Below, in pieces: positions 35,851 to 45,208 of a stretch of 64,000 bases of DNA. The DNA lies in the NCBI GenBank assembly GCA_963828015.1, contig CAWHCD010000002.1:185878-249877 (forward strand). Direction: 5' to 3'. Position 1 is the stretch's first letter, and each line of letters starts with the position of its first letter. Both the position numbers and the translations under genes were made by a program. This stretch comes from CAVPUA01 sp963828015. Its GTDB lineage: Bacteria > Actinomycetota > Actinomycetes > Mycobacteriales > Jatrophihabitantaceae. The notes beneath the pieces were generated by a model, which was not told the DNA's origin, did not search any database, and saw nothing but the letters and a program-made list of their open reading frames with translations.

Positions 35851-36888
35851 CTTGTCCCGGGCGTACATCGCGCAGCGTTGGTGGCGGTTGAAGATGCGCT
35901 GGCCGGTTCCGTAGGCGATGATCCCGTCCGCCTTGCCGATCACGACCGGGACAATCATCGGGTCACCGCCGGCGATCCGCTTGGCCTGCGCGACGGAGAT
36001 CAGGGACCCGTGGCCGGTGGTGACCAACCCGGTGTCGCTGTCCCACTGGTCAACGGTCGCGGTGAGCAGCACGGTGGCCACGGTGCCCCCAACACTCGGG
36101 AGTTCCTTGGCCCGCAACACCAGCCGTAACGCTGCTTCCAGGCCGTCGTGGCGGCGTTGGGCCGCTGACCGCAGGTCGGGGGTGCCATCGTTGGCCGGTG
36201 CCGGACCGGCCAAGGCGTCCAAGGACGCGAGCAGCACCTCGGTGCACGGTGCGGTGAGTTCGCCTTCGACGCGGGAGGAGCCGTCGGCGCGCTTGGCGAT
36301 GGTGAACCCGCGATGCTGGTCGCGGTACGTCTCCTCGCGCAGGGTCCCGTCCGGATCCAGGTGGTTCAGATGCCGATGAGCCAACTTGGTCAGCTGGGCC
36401 GGGTCGAACGTGCGGGCCGAGGCGACCAGCTCGGCTTCCAGCCGATCCTCCCAGTCCGTCGCCAAGTCGTTGGGAAGCTTGTTGACCGCGTCGATGATCA
36501 CCTTCGCGTGCGCCGCAGACAGCTCACCGGCCGCCTCAGCCGCGGCCGTGACCGCGAAGATTGGATCCAGTACCTCCCCGCTCAACGACGGGCGCGGGGC
36601 CAACTCCGCCGCCAACGCGACTTCACGCCGCGCTACCGGTGGAGCCGCGTTCCACAACTCGCGGAGCAGCGCGGGGGTGTCGCGGTAGCCGCGTTCGGTG
36701 GCCAGGCCTCGGGACTCGACTTCACCGACCAGGCGGTGCCGCAGCGCGGCGGCCCGTCGATCCTGGACCTCCCACCGGCGGGTGACCTCCAGCAACGTTG
36801 CGGAGTCCAGGGCGGTCAGGTCGGTAGCCAGCCACCAGTCCAGATCAGCGTCACGCTGATCCAGTCCCTCAACCACACTCTCGAACAT
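35834..36888 (-). pseudogene. N-terminal (DUF222) part of split DUF222-HNH gene
   Basis: 351 residues match the intact copy from MFESVVEGL through YARDKGCTWPG. The ATG at 36888 lies in the LexA box. After the junction the frame runs into the element for about 50 unrelated residues (PNCSPLVFWRHGIPC and on) to a stop at 35680, so a truncated DUF222 protein without the HNH nuclease could still be made. Precise excision would restore a protein of 430 residues. Confidence 0.92.
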
Positions 36889-36924
36889 ACGTTCGATTAT
36901 ACCGACAGGAACCGGGCAATGCAA
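36881..36924 (-). promoter_or_regulatory. Leaderless promoter with perfect LexA (SOS) box
   Basis: On the minus strand: TTGCAT (36924-36919), 17 bases, TATAAT (36901-36896), 7 bases, then the ATG at 36888. TCGAACATACGTTCGA at 36881-36896 is a perfect match to TCGAAC-N4-GTTCGA. Upstream, AAGAGAATTCCCCGTTATAT is nearly the same as the region before the intact copy, so the whole control region is conserved between the two genes. Confidence 0.87.
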
Positions 36925-37057
36925 GTGAATTGCCCAATATAACGGGGAATTCTCTTGATCTTGTTGAACGCAGGCGAGCCGAGAGTGCGAGCCAGCGCGA
37001 TCGGAGCTCCTCGTCGCTGCGCCTTTGATCTAAACCTCGATCGGCATCCCAGCCGGC

Positions 37058-37801
37058 TCAGCTGCGAGTGCGGGCCGCCGAGTACAGGTGGCTCTCGTCG
37101 AACCCGCTGGCCGTGAGCACTCGCCCGACGATGATCACGGCCGTACGGCGGACGCCGGCCGCGCGCACCAGCGCAGCGATGGTGGCCAGTTCGCCCCGCA
37201 GGATCAGTTCCTCGTCGCGGCTGGCGTAGGCGACAACCGCCACCGGACAGTCCAGGCCATAGTGCGGCGTCAACTGCGCGACGACGGTCTCGATGCGCTG
37301 CACGGCTAGGTGCAGCACCAGCGTGGCCCGGGACGCGCCGAGCGTGGCCAGCTCCTCGCCCGGCGGCATCGGGGTGGCGTCGTGCGCGATCCGGGTCAGG
37401 ATCACGCTCTGCCCGACGCCCGGAACGGTCAGCTCGACGCCCAGGGCGGCCGCGGCCGCGGCGAAGGCGGGCACCCCGGGCGTGATGTCGAACAGAACAT
37501 GCGCCCGCTCGAGCCGGCGGATCTGCTCGGCAATGGCCGAGAACACCGAGGGATCGCCCGAACACAGGCGCACCACGTCGTGCCCGGCCGCGTCGGCGGC
37601 GACCAGCTCGGCCACTATCTCGTCCAGGGTCAGCTCGGCCGTATCAACCAGCCGGGTCGACGGCGCACAGTGACTGAGCACCTCGGGGGGCACCAGGCTG
37701 CCGGCGTACAGGCAGACGGTGCACGTCTCGAGCAGGCGAACCGCCCGCAACGTGAGCAGATCGGGTGCCCCCGGTCCGGCCCCGACGAAGTGCACGGTCA
37801 T
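37058..37801 (-). CDS. cobM: Precorrin-4 C11-methyltransferase CobM
   Basis: 247 residues from the ATG at 37801, which overlaps the cobL stop by 4 bases. Marks: VHFVGAGPGAPDLLTLRAVR (SAM domain start), LYAGSLVPPEVLSHC, VVRLCSGDPSVFSAIAEQIR, DITPGVPAFAAAAAALGVEL and VAYASRDEELILRGEL. Typical length. Methylates precorrin-4 at C-11. Confidence 0.95.
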   Translation of the reverse strand: MTVHFVGAGPGAPDLLTLRAVRLLETCTVCLYAGSLVPPEVLSHCAPSTRLVDTAELTLDEIVAELVAADAAGHDVVRLCSGDPSVFSAIAEQIRRLERAHVLFDITPGVPAFAAAAAALGVELTVPGVGQSVILTRIAHDATPMPPGEELATLGASRATLVLHLAVQRIETVVAQLTPHYGLDCPVAVVAYASRDEELILRGELATIAALVRAAGVRRTAVIIVGRVLTASGFDESHLYSAARTRS

Positions 37802-39018
37802 GACTGGTCCTTCCGATAGGTCCACTGGGTGATCGGCCGGGCCGGACTCCAGCCGGTGAAGCCGCCGATCGGCTCCGCTCGCTGGATGGCCAGGCGGGTG
37901 AGCGTGCCGCCGCAGCGCGCGTGCCAGTCGGCCAGCACGGTTTCAGTCTGGACGGTCACGCCGTTGGCCACCAACCGCCCGCCGACCGGCAGCGCGGCCA
38001 GGCAGGCCGATAGCACCCCATCCTCGCTGACCGCGCCGCCGACGAAGATCGCATCCGGTGTCGGGAGCCCGTCCAGCGCACTTGGCGCGGCGCCCGGGAC
38101 GATCCGAAGCGCGGGCACACCCAGCGCGCGGGCGTTGCGCGCGATCCGCTCCCGTCGCTCCGGCCGCGGTTCCACGGCGATGGCCCGCGATGCCGGATGA
38201 ACCCGCATCCACTCGATGCCGACCGAGCCCGAGCCGGCCCCGACGTCCCAGAGCAGCTGACCGGGAATGGGTACGAGGGCGGCCAGGGTCAGCGCGCGGA
38301 TCTCACGTTTGGTGATCTGTCCGTCGTGCTCGAAGGCGTCATCGGGCAGCCCGGGGGTGCGCGGCAGCAGGTTGGTCGCCGCGGCCGCGACGCACTGCAC
38401 GGCCACGATCGTCAGCGGGTCGTGCTCGGCCTCGACCGCACCCACCTGCTCTTGCGGTCCGCCCAGCTGGGAGAGCACGGTCACCGCACTGCCACCGAAG
38501 CCGCGCTCCCGCAGCAGCCCCCGGACGGCGGCCGGGGCGTCGCGCCGGCCGACCAGGATCAGCAATCGGCGACCGGGCTGCAGGTAGGGATGCACCGTTT
38601 CGAACGGGCGACCGACGAGGGACACGACATCGAGATCCTCCACCGCCCACCCCAGCCGCGCCGCCGCGAGCGAGACCGAGGACGGGTGGGTGTGCACGAG
38701 CACCCGTTCGGGCCCACAAAGCTCGATCAGGGTCGAACCGATGCCGAAGAACATCGGGTCTCCGCTGGCCAGCACCGCGAGTCGGGCGTCGCGGTGGGCG
38801 GCCAGTAGCGGCCCGAGGCCGGCCCGCAGCGGCGTCGGTAGCGGCATGCGCTGAGCGGTCAGCGGTGGCAGCAGGGCCAACTGCCGGGGCCCGCCGATGA
38901 TCACGTCGGCCTGGCTCAAGACGGTCTGCGCGGCGCCGGTCAGCCCGGCCCAGCCGTCGGCGCCGATACCGACGACATCGATCGGCGCGGAGATCGGCGC
39001 GGACGGGGCAGCGGACAC
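37798..39018 (-). CDS. cobL: Precorrin-6B C5,15-methyltransferase (decarboxylating) CobL
   Basis: 406 residues with CbiE- and CbiT-type domains fused. The N-terminal CbiE part (1-200) reads IDVVGIGADGWAGLTGAAQT and VLASGDPMFFGIGSTLIELC. The C-terminal CbiT part (about 215-400) shows DGQITKREIRALTLAALVP, LLWDVGAGSGSVGIEWMRV (SAM motif I) and PDAIFVGGAVSEDGVL. Complete, no break. ATG at 39018, divergent from the riboswitch that starts about 64 bases away. It is the first gene of a cobL-cobM pair. Confidence 0.95.
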   Translation of the reverse strand: MSAAPSAPISAPIDVVGIGADGWAGLTGAAQTVLSQADVIIGGPRQLALLPPLTAQRMPLPTPLRAGLGPLLAAHRDARLAVLASGDPMFFGIGSTLIELCGPERVLVHTHPSSVSLAAARLGWAVEDLDVVSLVGRPFETVHPYLQPGRRLLILVGRRDAPAAVRGLLRERGFGGSAVTVLSQLGGPQEQVGAVEAEHDPLTIVAVQCVAAAATNLLPRTPGLPDDAFEHDGQITKREIRALTLAALVPIPGQLLWDVGAGSGSVGIEWMRVHPASRAIAVEPRPERRERIARNARALGVPALRIVPGAAPSALDGLPTPDAIFVGGAVSEDGVLSACLAALPVGGRLVANGVTVQTETVLADWHARCGGTLTRLAIQRAEPIGGFTGWSPARPITQWTYRKDQS

Positions 39019-39081
39019 GCAGTGCAGTGTGCCTCACCGGCGCCCCTCGGATTGACCCTCGGTGGGGGTTGCCATAGCGTG

Positions 39082-39175
39082 GCCGGTGCGTGACGGATGC
39101 AGGAACCCGGCGAGATTCCGGGACGGTTGCGCCACTGTGGACCGGCTCCGGCCGGAAGTCAGACACTGCGCCGTC
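39082..39175 (+). promoter_or_regulatory. Cobalamin riboswitch
   Basis: The conserved core is present in order: GGTGCG near 39085, a GGAACCCGG...CCGGGAC stem-loop, then TTGCGCCACTGTGG (the G-C-CACTG core), a CCGG-ctccgg-CCGG stem, and AAGTCAGACACTGCGCC, the B12 box. These match the adenosylcobalamin aptamer class. Downstream at 39195-39208, GGGGACGCACATCCCC can form a hairpin just before the AGGAGG at 39212, a possible expression platform acting on translation. It should lower expression of the chelatase-cobO operon when B12 is plentiful. Confidence 0.88.
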
Positions 39176-39223
39176 GCGTCGCCCAGCGACCAGGGGACGC
39201 ACATCCCCGACAGGAGGCCAGCC

Positions 39224-39259
39224 GTGACCCGCCGTTTCCCGCTGCGTCCGCGAGCCTGA
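39224..39259 (+). CDS. Short leader ORF, 11 residues
   Basis: GTG at 39224, placed 7 bases after the strong AGGAGG at 39212-39217, encodes VTRRFPLRPRA and stops with TGATG, overlapping the chelatase ATG at 39259. The only good ribosome site downstream of the riboswitch thus serves this mini-ORF, and the chelatase would be reached by re-initiation. Alternatively a lost base here hides a longer N-terminus of the chelatase. Confidence 0.4.
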   Translation: MTRRFPLRPRA

Positions 39260-41180
39260 TGTCGGAGTTCCCGTTCAGCGCCATCGTCGAGATGGACGAT
39301 CTGCGCCTGGCCCTGCTGCTCAACGCCGTGTCACCGGCCATCGGCGGGGTGCTCGTGCGGGGGAGAAGGGCACGGCCAAGTCCACCGCGGTGCGGGCGCT
39401 GGCCGCGGTGCTGCCACCGGTCGATGTGGTCGCGGGCTGCCGCTTCTCCTGCGACCCGGCCGCGCCCGATCCGCTGTGCCCCGACGGCCCGCATACCGCA
39501 ATCGTCACCCAGACCCGCCCGGCCCATCTGGTCGAGTTGCCGGTCGGTTCGACCGAAGATCGCCTGACCGGATCCCTCGACGTCGAACGGGCGCTGACCC
39601 AGGGCGTCACGAGCTTTCAACCCGGACTGCTGGCCGCGGCCCACCGCGGGGTGCTCTACGTCGACGAGGTCAACCTGCTGCACGACCACCTCGTCGACCT
39701 GCTGCTGGACGCGGCCGCCCTGGGTACCAGCTACGTCGAGCGCGACGGGGTGTCGGTGCGTCACGCCGCCCGGTTCCTGCTCGTCGGCACGATGAACCCG
39801 GAGGAGGGCGAGCTGCGTCCGCAGCTGCTCGACCGGTTCGGGTTGACGGTCGAGGTCGTCGCGCCGCGCGAGCCCAAGCTGCGGGCCGAGGTCGTCCGGC
39901 GCCGGATGGCGTTCGATGAGAATCCCCTTGAGTTCACGGCGCGTTTCGCCGACGAGGAGCGAGACCTGGCCGCGGCCATCGTCACCGCCCGAGCGTTACT
40001 GCCGAGCGTCGAACTCACCGACGAGGCGCTGGAGCAGATCGCGAGCGTCTGCGCCGCGTTCGACGTCGACGGGCTGCGCGCCGACATCGTCACCGCCCGC
40101 GCGGCGCTCGCGCACGCGGCCTGGTTCGGGCGAACGACGGTGACCGTCGATGACATCCGGGCCGCCGCCCGGCTGGCCCTGCCACACCGCCGCCGCCGCA
40201 ACCCGTTCGATGCCCCGGGCCTGGACGAGCGCCAACTCGACGACGCGCTCGGCCCGGACGACGACCCCGATGACCCCGAACCCGACGGTGCTCCTCCCGC
40301 CGGCGATGACGGCCCACCGAGTGAAGCGGCCGAGGGTGATCAGCCCGCCGCCCCGCGGGGAGGCGGCCCGCGGGTGACCGCGCCGGCCGAACCCTTCCGG
40401 GCTCGCCGGCTCGAGGTACCCGGAGTCGGTGCCGGCAGTGCCGGGCGCCGCTCGCGGGCCGAGACCGATAGCGGACGCACCGTCGGATCGCGTCCGCCCG
40501 GTGGGCCGCTGCGGCACCTGCACCTCATCGCGACGTTGGTCGCCGCCGCGCCGCATCAGCGTGAGCGCCAGCGCGCCGGCGCCGGGCTGGTCCTGCAGCG
40601 CAACGACCTGCGCGAGGCTCGCCGAGAAGGCCGGGAATCGAACCTGGTGCTGTTCCTGGTCGACGCCAGCGGCTCGATGGCCGCGCGCGCCCGGATGGCG
40701 ACGGTCAAGGGCGCGGTGCTGTCGCTGCTGCTCGACGCCTACCAACGCCGCGACAAGGTCGGGTTGATCAGTTTCCGCGGGGCGGGTGCGGAGGTGCTGT
40801 TGCCGCCGACGTCCTCGGTCGAGGTCGCCGCGGCCCGGCTGACGGCGCTGCCGACCGGCGGTCGGACCCCGTTGGAGGCCGGCCTGCTCGAGGCGCACGA
40901 GACCCTGACCCGCGAGCGACTGCGCGATCCCCGCCGCCGTCCGCTGCTGGTCATCGTCACCGACGGGCGGCACACCTCTGGTCACGACCCGGCCCGCGCG
41001 GCGAAGCTGGTGCGCGACCGCGGCATTGCCTGCGTGGTCATCGACTGTGAGTCCGGGCCGGTCCGGCTGGGCCTGGCGGCCGCGCTGGCCGAGCAACTCG
41101 GGGCCGTCTGCCTGCCGCTGGGCGATCTGGCCGCCGGCGAACTGGCCGATTCGGTGCGAGCCCTGCGGCAGGTGGCCTGA
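39259..41180 (+). CDS. ChlI/ChlD-type chelatase subunit (CobN partner), one frame break
   Basis: About 640 residues. N-terminal AAA+ domain: MSEFPFSAIVEMDDLRLALL, then the Walker A segment GEKGTAKSTAVRALA, VLYVDEVNLLHDHLVDLLLD (Walker B) and LVGTMNPEEGELRPQLLDRF. A Pro/Asp-rich linker (DPDDPEPDGAPPAGDDG) leads to a von Willebrand A domain with the MIDAS motif LFLVDASGSMAARAR. The G run at 39359-39363 needs one more G to keep frame into Walker A. It is like the mycobacterial Rv2850c-type gene, also next to cobO and cobB. It likely powers cobalt insertion with CobN; no separate cobS/cobT chelatase genes are in the window. Confidence 0.87.
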
Positions 41181-41791
41181 TGCCGCAGGGCGTCCCGGAG
41201 ACGATTCCCGATGACGGCCTGACCACCCGCCAGCGGCGCAACCGCCCCCTTCTGATCGTGCACACCGGGGAGATGAAGGGGAAGTCCACGGCCGCGTTCG
41301 GGCTCGCCCTGCGCTCGTGGAGTCAGGGCTGGGACGTCGGCGTCTACCAGTTCGTGAAGAGCGCGAAGTGGAAGGTTGGCGAAGAGACCGCCTTTCGCGC
41401 ATTGGGTCGCCTGCACGAGCAGACCGGCGAGGGCGGTGCCGTCGCCTGGCACAAGATGGGCGAGGGCTGGTCGTGGATCCAGCGCGGCCCGGACGAGGAC
41501 CACGCCGCGAGCGCGCGCGAGGGCTGGGAGCAGATCAAGCGCGACCTGCAGGCCGAACGCTTCGGCTGCTACGTGCTGGATGAGTTCACCTACCCCATGA
41601 AGTGGGGCTGGATCCCGGTCGCCGACGTCGTCGAGACCTTGACCCACCGGCCCGGTCATCAGCATGTGATCATCACCGGCCGCAACGCCGACCCGGCCCT
41701 GATCGAGGCCGCCGATCTGGTCGTCGAGATGACCAAGATCAAGCACCCGATGGACGCGGGCCAGAAGGGCCAGCGGGGCATCGAATGGTGA
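41180..41791 (+). CDS. cobO: Corrinoid adenosyltransferase CobO
   Basis: 203 residues. Adds the adenosyl group to cob(I)yrinic acid a,c-diamide using ATP. The reversed P-loop is HTGEMKGKSTAAFGLALRSW; VYQFVKSAKWKVGEE and VLDEFTYPMKWGWIP follow, with VVEMTKIKHPMDAGQKGQRG at the end. The ATG overlaps the chelatase stop (TGATG). It belongs to the riboswitch-led operon. Confidence 0.96.
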   Translation: MPQGVPETIPDDGLTTRQRRNRPLLIVHTGEMKGKSTAAFGLALRSWSQGWDVGVYQFVKSAKWKVGEETAFRALGRLHEQTGEGGAVAWHKMGEGWSWIQRGPDEDHAASAREGWEQIKRDLQAERFGCYVLDEFTYPMKWGWIPVADVVETLTHRPGHQHVIITGRNADPALIEAADLVVEMTKIKHPMDAGQKGQRGIEW

Positions 41792-43143
41792 GCATCCCGC
41801 GCGTGGTCATCGCCGCCCCCGGCAGCGGGCACGGCAAGACGTCGGTCGCCACCGGGTTGCTCGCGGCCTTCCGCGACCGCGGCCTCGCGGTCTCCCCGCA
41901 CAAGGTCGGGCCGGACTACATCGATCCCAGTTATCACGCGCTCGCGGCCGGGCGGCCCGGGCGCAACCTCGATCCGTGGCTGGTCGGCGAGGACCTGATC
42001 GAACCGTTGTTCTGCCACGGGGCGCGCACGCCGAAGCCGGCCGACATCGCGATCATCGAAGGCGTCATGGGCCTGTTCGACGGAGCCTCCGCACTCGGCG
42101 ACTTCGCCTCGAGCGCCCACGTGGCCCGGCTGTTGCAGGCTCCGGTGATCCTGGTGGTCGACGCCTCGGGGGTGGCCCGCTCGGTGGCCGCGCTGCTGCA
42201 CGGTTTCCTGACCTTCGACCCGTCGGTGCGCATCGGTGGGGTGATCTTCAACCAGGTCGGCTCCGCCGGCCACGCCGCGATCCTGCGCGACGCCGTCGCC
42301 TCGATAGGCGTGCCCGTGCTGGGCGTGATCCATCGCCAGGACGAGCTGGCCGTGCCGTCGCGCCACCTCGGGCTCATCCCGGCCGCCGAGCGTTCGGTCG
42401 AGGCGCTGGCCACCGTCGCCCGGTTGGGTGCGGTGATCGCGGCGAGCGTCGATCTGGACGCGGTCGAGCGGCTGGCCCGCAGCTCGCCTGACCTCGCCGA
42501 CCGGCCCGATCTCATCCCGGCTCCCGCCGCCCCGATCGTGCGGATCGCCGTCGCCGCCGGACCCGCCTTCACCTTCGGCTACGCCGAGCATCCCGAGTTG
42601 CTCGCCGCGTACGGCGCCGAGGTGGTTCCCGTCGACCCGACCCGCGACGAGGCGTTGCCGGCCGACATCGCCGGGCTGGTGATCGGCGGCGGCTTCCCCG
42701 AGGTCCATGCCGGTGACCTGTCGGCCAACGTCGCGCTGCGCACCAGCATCGCCGCCTTCGCGCGCTCCGGCGCCCCGATCGTCGCCGAGTGCGCCGGGCT
42801 GCTGTACCTCTCGCGCACACTGGACGGCCAGCCGATGTGCGGCGTGCTCGACACCGACGCCGTCATGGGTCCGAGCCTGACACTGGGCTACCGCGATGCC
42901 GTGGCCCCGGGCGATTCGGTCCTCGCCGCGGCCGGGACGCGCGTGCACGGTCACGAGTTTCATCGCACCCGGACGGCACCGGCGCACGGCGAGCAGCCGG
43001 CCTGGCTGTGGCGCCGCGACGGCGAGGTACGCGACGGTTTCGTCAGCGCGAACGTCCACGCGTCCTACCTGCACCTGCACTGGGCCGGCGTACCCGGCGC
43101 GGCCCAGCGACTGGTCGAGGCGTCCCGGCGGGTGGCGGCATGA
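41785..43143 (+). CDS. cobB: Hydrogenobyrinic acid a,c-diamide synthase CobB
   Basis: 452 residues from ATG 41785 (GTG 41788 also possible). Glutamine-dependent amidation of side chains a and c. P-loop VVIAAPGSGHGKTSVATGLL, then SPHKVGPDYIDPSYHALAAG and IIEGVMGLFDGASALG. The glutamine amidotransferase domain has GLVIGGGFPEVHAGDLSANV, VAECAGLLYLSRTLDG with the catalytic Cys, and NVHASYLHLHW with the His. Complete. Overlaps cobO by 7 bases and cobC by 4. Confidence 0.95.
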   Translation: MVSIPRVVIAAPGSGHGKTSVATGLLAAFRDRGLAVSPHKVGPDYIDPSYHALAAGRPGRNLDPWLVGEDLIEPLFCHGARTPKPADIAIIEGVMGLFDGASALGDFASSAHVARLLQAPVILVVDASGVARSVAALLHGFLTFDPSVRIGGVIFNQVGSAGHAAILRDAVASIGVPVLGVIHRQDELAVPSRHLGLIPAAERSVEALATVARLGAVIAASVDLDAVERLARSSPDLADRPDLIPAPAAPIVRIAVAAGPAFTFGYAEHPELLAAYGAEVVPVDPTRDEALPADIAGLVIGGGFPEVHAGDLSANVALRTSIAAFARSGAPIVAECAGLLYLSRTLDGQPMCGVLDTDAVMGPSLTLGYRDAVAPGDSVLAAAGTRVHGHEFHRTRTAPAHGEQPAWLWRRDGEVRDGFVSANVHASYLHLHWAGVPGAAQRLVEASRRVAA

Positions 43144-44144
43144 CGTTGACCCATCACGGTGACACCGACGCCGTCGTCGGGCTGATCGACCTGGCCGTGA
43201 ACGTGCGGGCCGATGCGCCGCCGCGGTGGCTGCGCGATCGGCTGGCCGACGTCGACCTGGCCCGCTATCCCGAGCAGAGCGCGGCGTTGCAGGCGGTCGC
43301 CACGCGGCACGGCCGCCGCCGCGACGAGGTGCTGCTGACCGCCGGCGCGGCCGAGGCATTCGTGCTGTTGGCCCGCGCGCTGCGGCCGACCCACGCGGTG
43401 GTCGTGCACCCGCAGTTCACCGAACCCGAAGCCGCCCTGCGAGCCGCCGGGCATGCGGTCGACGCGGTGATCCTGGACGAGCCGTTCATCCTCGACCCGG
43501 CCCGCATCCCGGACTCGGCCGATCTGGTGGTGATCGGCAATCCGACCAACCCGACCTCGGTGGTGCACGCTCGCGAGCTCCTGCGATCGTTGCGGCGGCC
43601 GGGGCGTCTGGTCGTCGTCGACGAGGCCTTCGCCGACTGCGTTCCGGGAGAATTCGCATCTCTGGCCGGTGATTCCGACCTCACCGGTCTGATCGTCATC
43701 CGCAGCCTGACCAAGACCTGGGGATTGGCCGGGCTGCGCGTCGGCTACGTCCTGGCCGCGCCCGAGGTGATCGCGCAGCTCGAGCTCGCTCAGCCGCTGT
43801 GGCCCGTGAGCACGCCCGCGCTGGTCGCCGCGGTGGCCTGCAGCGAGCCAGCGGCGGTGACCGAGGCCGACGCCTGGGCCCGCACGCTGAGCCACACCCG
43901 GGCCGACCTGATCGAACAGCTACGTGAGGTCCCCGGGGTGCGGGTGATCAGTCCGGCGGCGGCATCCTTCGTGCTGCTCCACACCCCCCGCCCGGATGTG
44001 CGCGTCCGACTGCACGAGCACGGCTTCGCCGTTCGGCGGGGGGAGACGTTCCCCGGACTGGACGCGCACTGGATCCGGGTCGCGGTACGCGATGAGTCGA
44101 CGTCGACGAAGTTCGTCCACGCATTACGAGAGGTGCTGTCATGA
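43140..44144 (+). CDS. cobC: CobC-type PLP-dependent aminotransferase/decarboxylase
   Basis: 334 residues of the class-I aminotransferase fold used for the aminopropanol arm (L-threonine-O-3-phosphate decarboxylase type). IDLAVNVRADAPPRWLRDRL at the start, VVIGNPTNPTSVVHARELL, VVDEAFADCVPGEFASLAG (Asp/Tyr region), and IRSLTKTWGLAGLRVGYVL with the PLP Lys. WIRVAVRDE near the end binds the carboxylate. It may also be a histidinol-phosphate aminotransferase paralog, but its place inside the operon, with 4-base overlaps on both sides, supports the B12 role. Confidence 0.88.
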   Translation: MTLTHHGDTDAVVGLIDLAVNVRADAPPRWLRDRLADVDLARYPEQSAALQAVATRHGRRRDEVLLTAGAAEAFVLLARALRPTHAVVVHPQFTEPEAALRAAGHAVDAVILDEPFILDPARIPDSADLVVIGNPTNPTSVVHARELLRSLRRPGRLVVVDEAFADCVPGEFASLAGDSDLTGLIVIRSLTKTWGLAGLRVGYVLAAPEVIAQLELAQPLWPVSTPALVAAVACSEPAAVTEADAWARTLSHTRADLIEQLREVPGVRVISPAAASFVLLHTPRPDVRVRLHEHGFAVRRGETFPGLDAHWIRVAVRDESTSTKFVHALREVLS

Positions 44145-45208
44145 GCGACCAACTGCAGACCACCATCGACGCCATCCGCGGGCTCGATGAGGTAGCGGTC
44201 CGAGCCGCGCAGGAACGCCAGGATCGGCTGACCAAACCGCGCGGGGCGCTGGGGATCCTCGAAGCCGTATCGGTGCAGCTGGCCGGGCTGGCCGGGCGGT
44301 GCCCACCGCCCATCCCGGCGCCGGCCGCGGTCGCCGTCTTCGCCGGCGATCATGGGGTGCACGCCCAAGGGGTCACGCCATGGCCGCAGGAGGTCACGGC
44401 CCAGATGGTGGCCAACTTCCTGTCCGGTGGTGCGGTCGTCAACGCCCTGGCCGCGCAGGCCGGCGCCCAGGTGCAGGTCGTCGAGGTCGGAGTCTTGCAG
44501 CCGGCCGACGCCGCACCCGGGCTGCTCAGCCGCAACGTGCGCGCGGGCACCGCCGACATGACCGCCGGGCCGGCGATGACCCGCGACGAGGCGATCGCCG
44601 CGATCAACGTGGGCATCGACGTCGCCCGTGACCTGGTGTCCGCCGGCACCCGCTGCCTGCTCACCGGCGACATGGGCATTGCCAACACCACCGCGTCGGC
44701 CGCCTTGATCGCGGTCTTCACCGGCGCCGACGTGGCGACGGTGACCGGCCGCGGCACCGGTATCGATGACGCGATGCTGGCCCACAAGGTCGAGGTCATC
44801 GAAGCCGCGCTGGTCCGGCACCGGCCCGACCGGGACGACCCGATCGGCGTGCTGGCCGCCGTCGGCGGCCTCGAACACGCGGCCCTGGCCGGCTTCATCC
44901 TGGGCGCGGCGGCCACCCGCACCCCGCTGATCCTCGACGGCGTGATCGCCGGTGCCGCCGCCCTGGTCGCCCGGGCGCTGGCCCCCGACAGCGTGGCCGC
45001 CATGATCGCCGGCCATCGCTCGGCCGAGCCGGGCGCGACGGTGGCCCTGCAGGCGCTGGGTCTCAGTCCGTTGGTCGACCTGGAACTGCGGCTGGGCGAG
45101 GGCTCAGGCGCGGTGCTGGCCCTGCCGATCGTGCAGAGCGCGGCCCGGGTGCTCAACGACGTCGCCACCTTCGACGCGGCCGGAGTGACCGACAAGGAGG
45201 TGCAGTGA
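44141..45208 (+). CDS. cobT: Nicotinate-nucleotide-dimethylbenzimidazole phosphoribosyltransferase CobT
   Basis: 355 residues. Makes alpha-ribazole phosphate for the lower ligand. Marks: RQDRLTKPRGALGILEAVSV, VAVFAGDHGVHAQGVTPWPQ, VTAQMVANFLSGGAVVNALA, LLTGDMGIANTTASAALIAV and GTGIDDAMLAHKVEVI. GLSPLVDLELRLGEGSGAVL contains the catalytic Glu. Complete, with ATGA overlaps at both ends. Confidence 0.96.
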   Translation: MSDQLQTTIDAIRGLDEVAVRAAQERQDRLTKPRGALGILEAVSVQLAGLAGRCPPPIPAPAAVAVFAGDHGVHAQGVTPWPQEVTAQMVANFLSGGAVVNALAAQAGAQVQVVEVGVLQPADAAPGLLSRNVRAGTADMTAGPAMTRDEAIAAINVGIDVARDLVSAGTRCLLTGDMGIANTTASAALIAVFTGADVATVTGRGTGIDDAMLAHKVEVIEAALVRHRPDRDDPIGVLAAVGGLEHAALAGFILGAAATRTPLILDGVIAGAAALVARALAPDSVAAMIAGHRSAEPGATVALQALGLSPLVDLELRLGEGSGAVLALPIVQSAARVLNDVATFDAAGVTDKEVQ

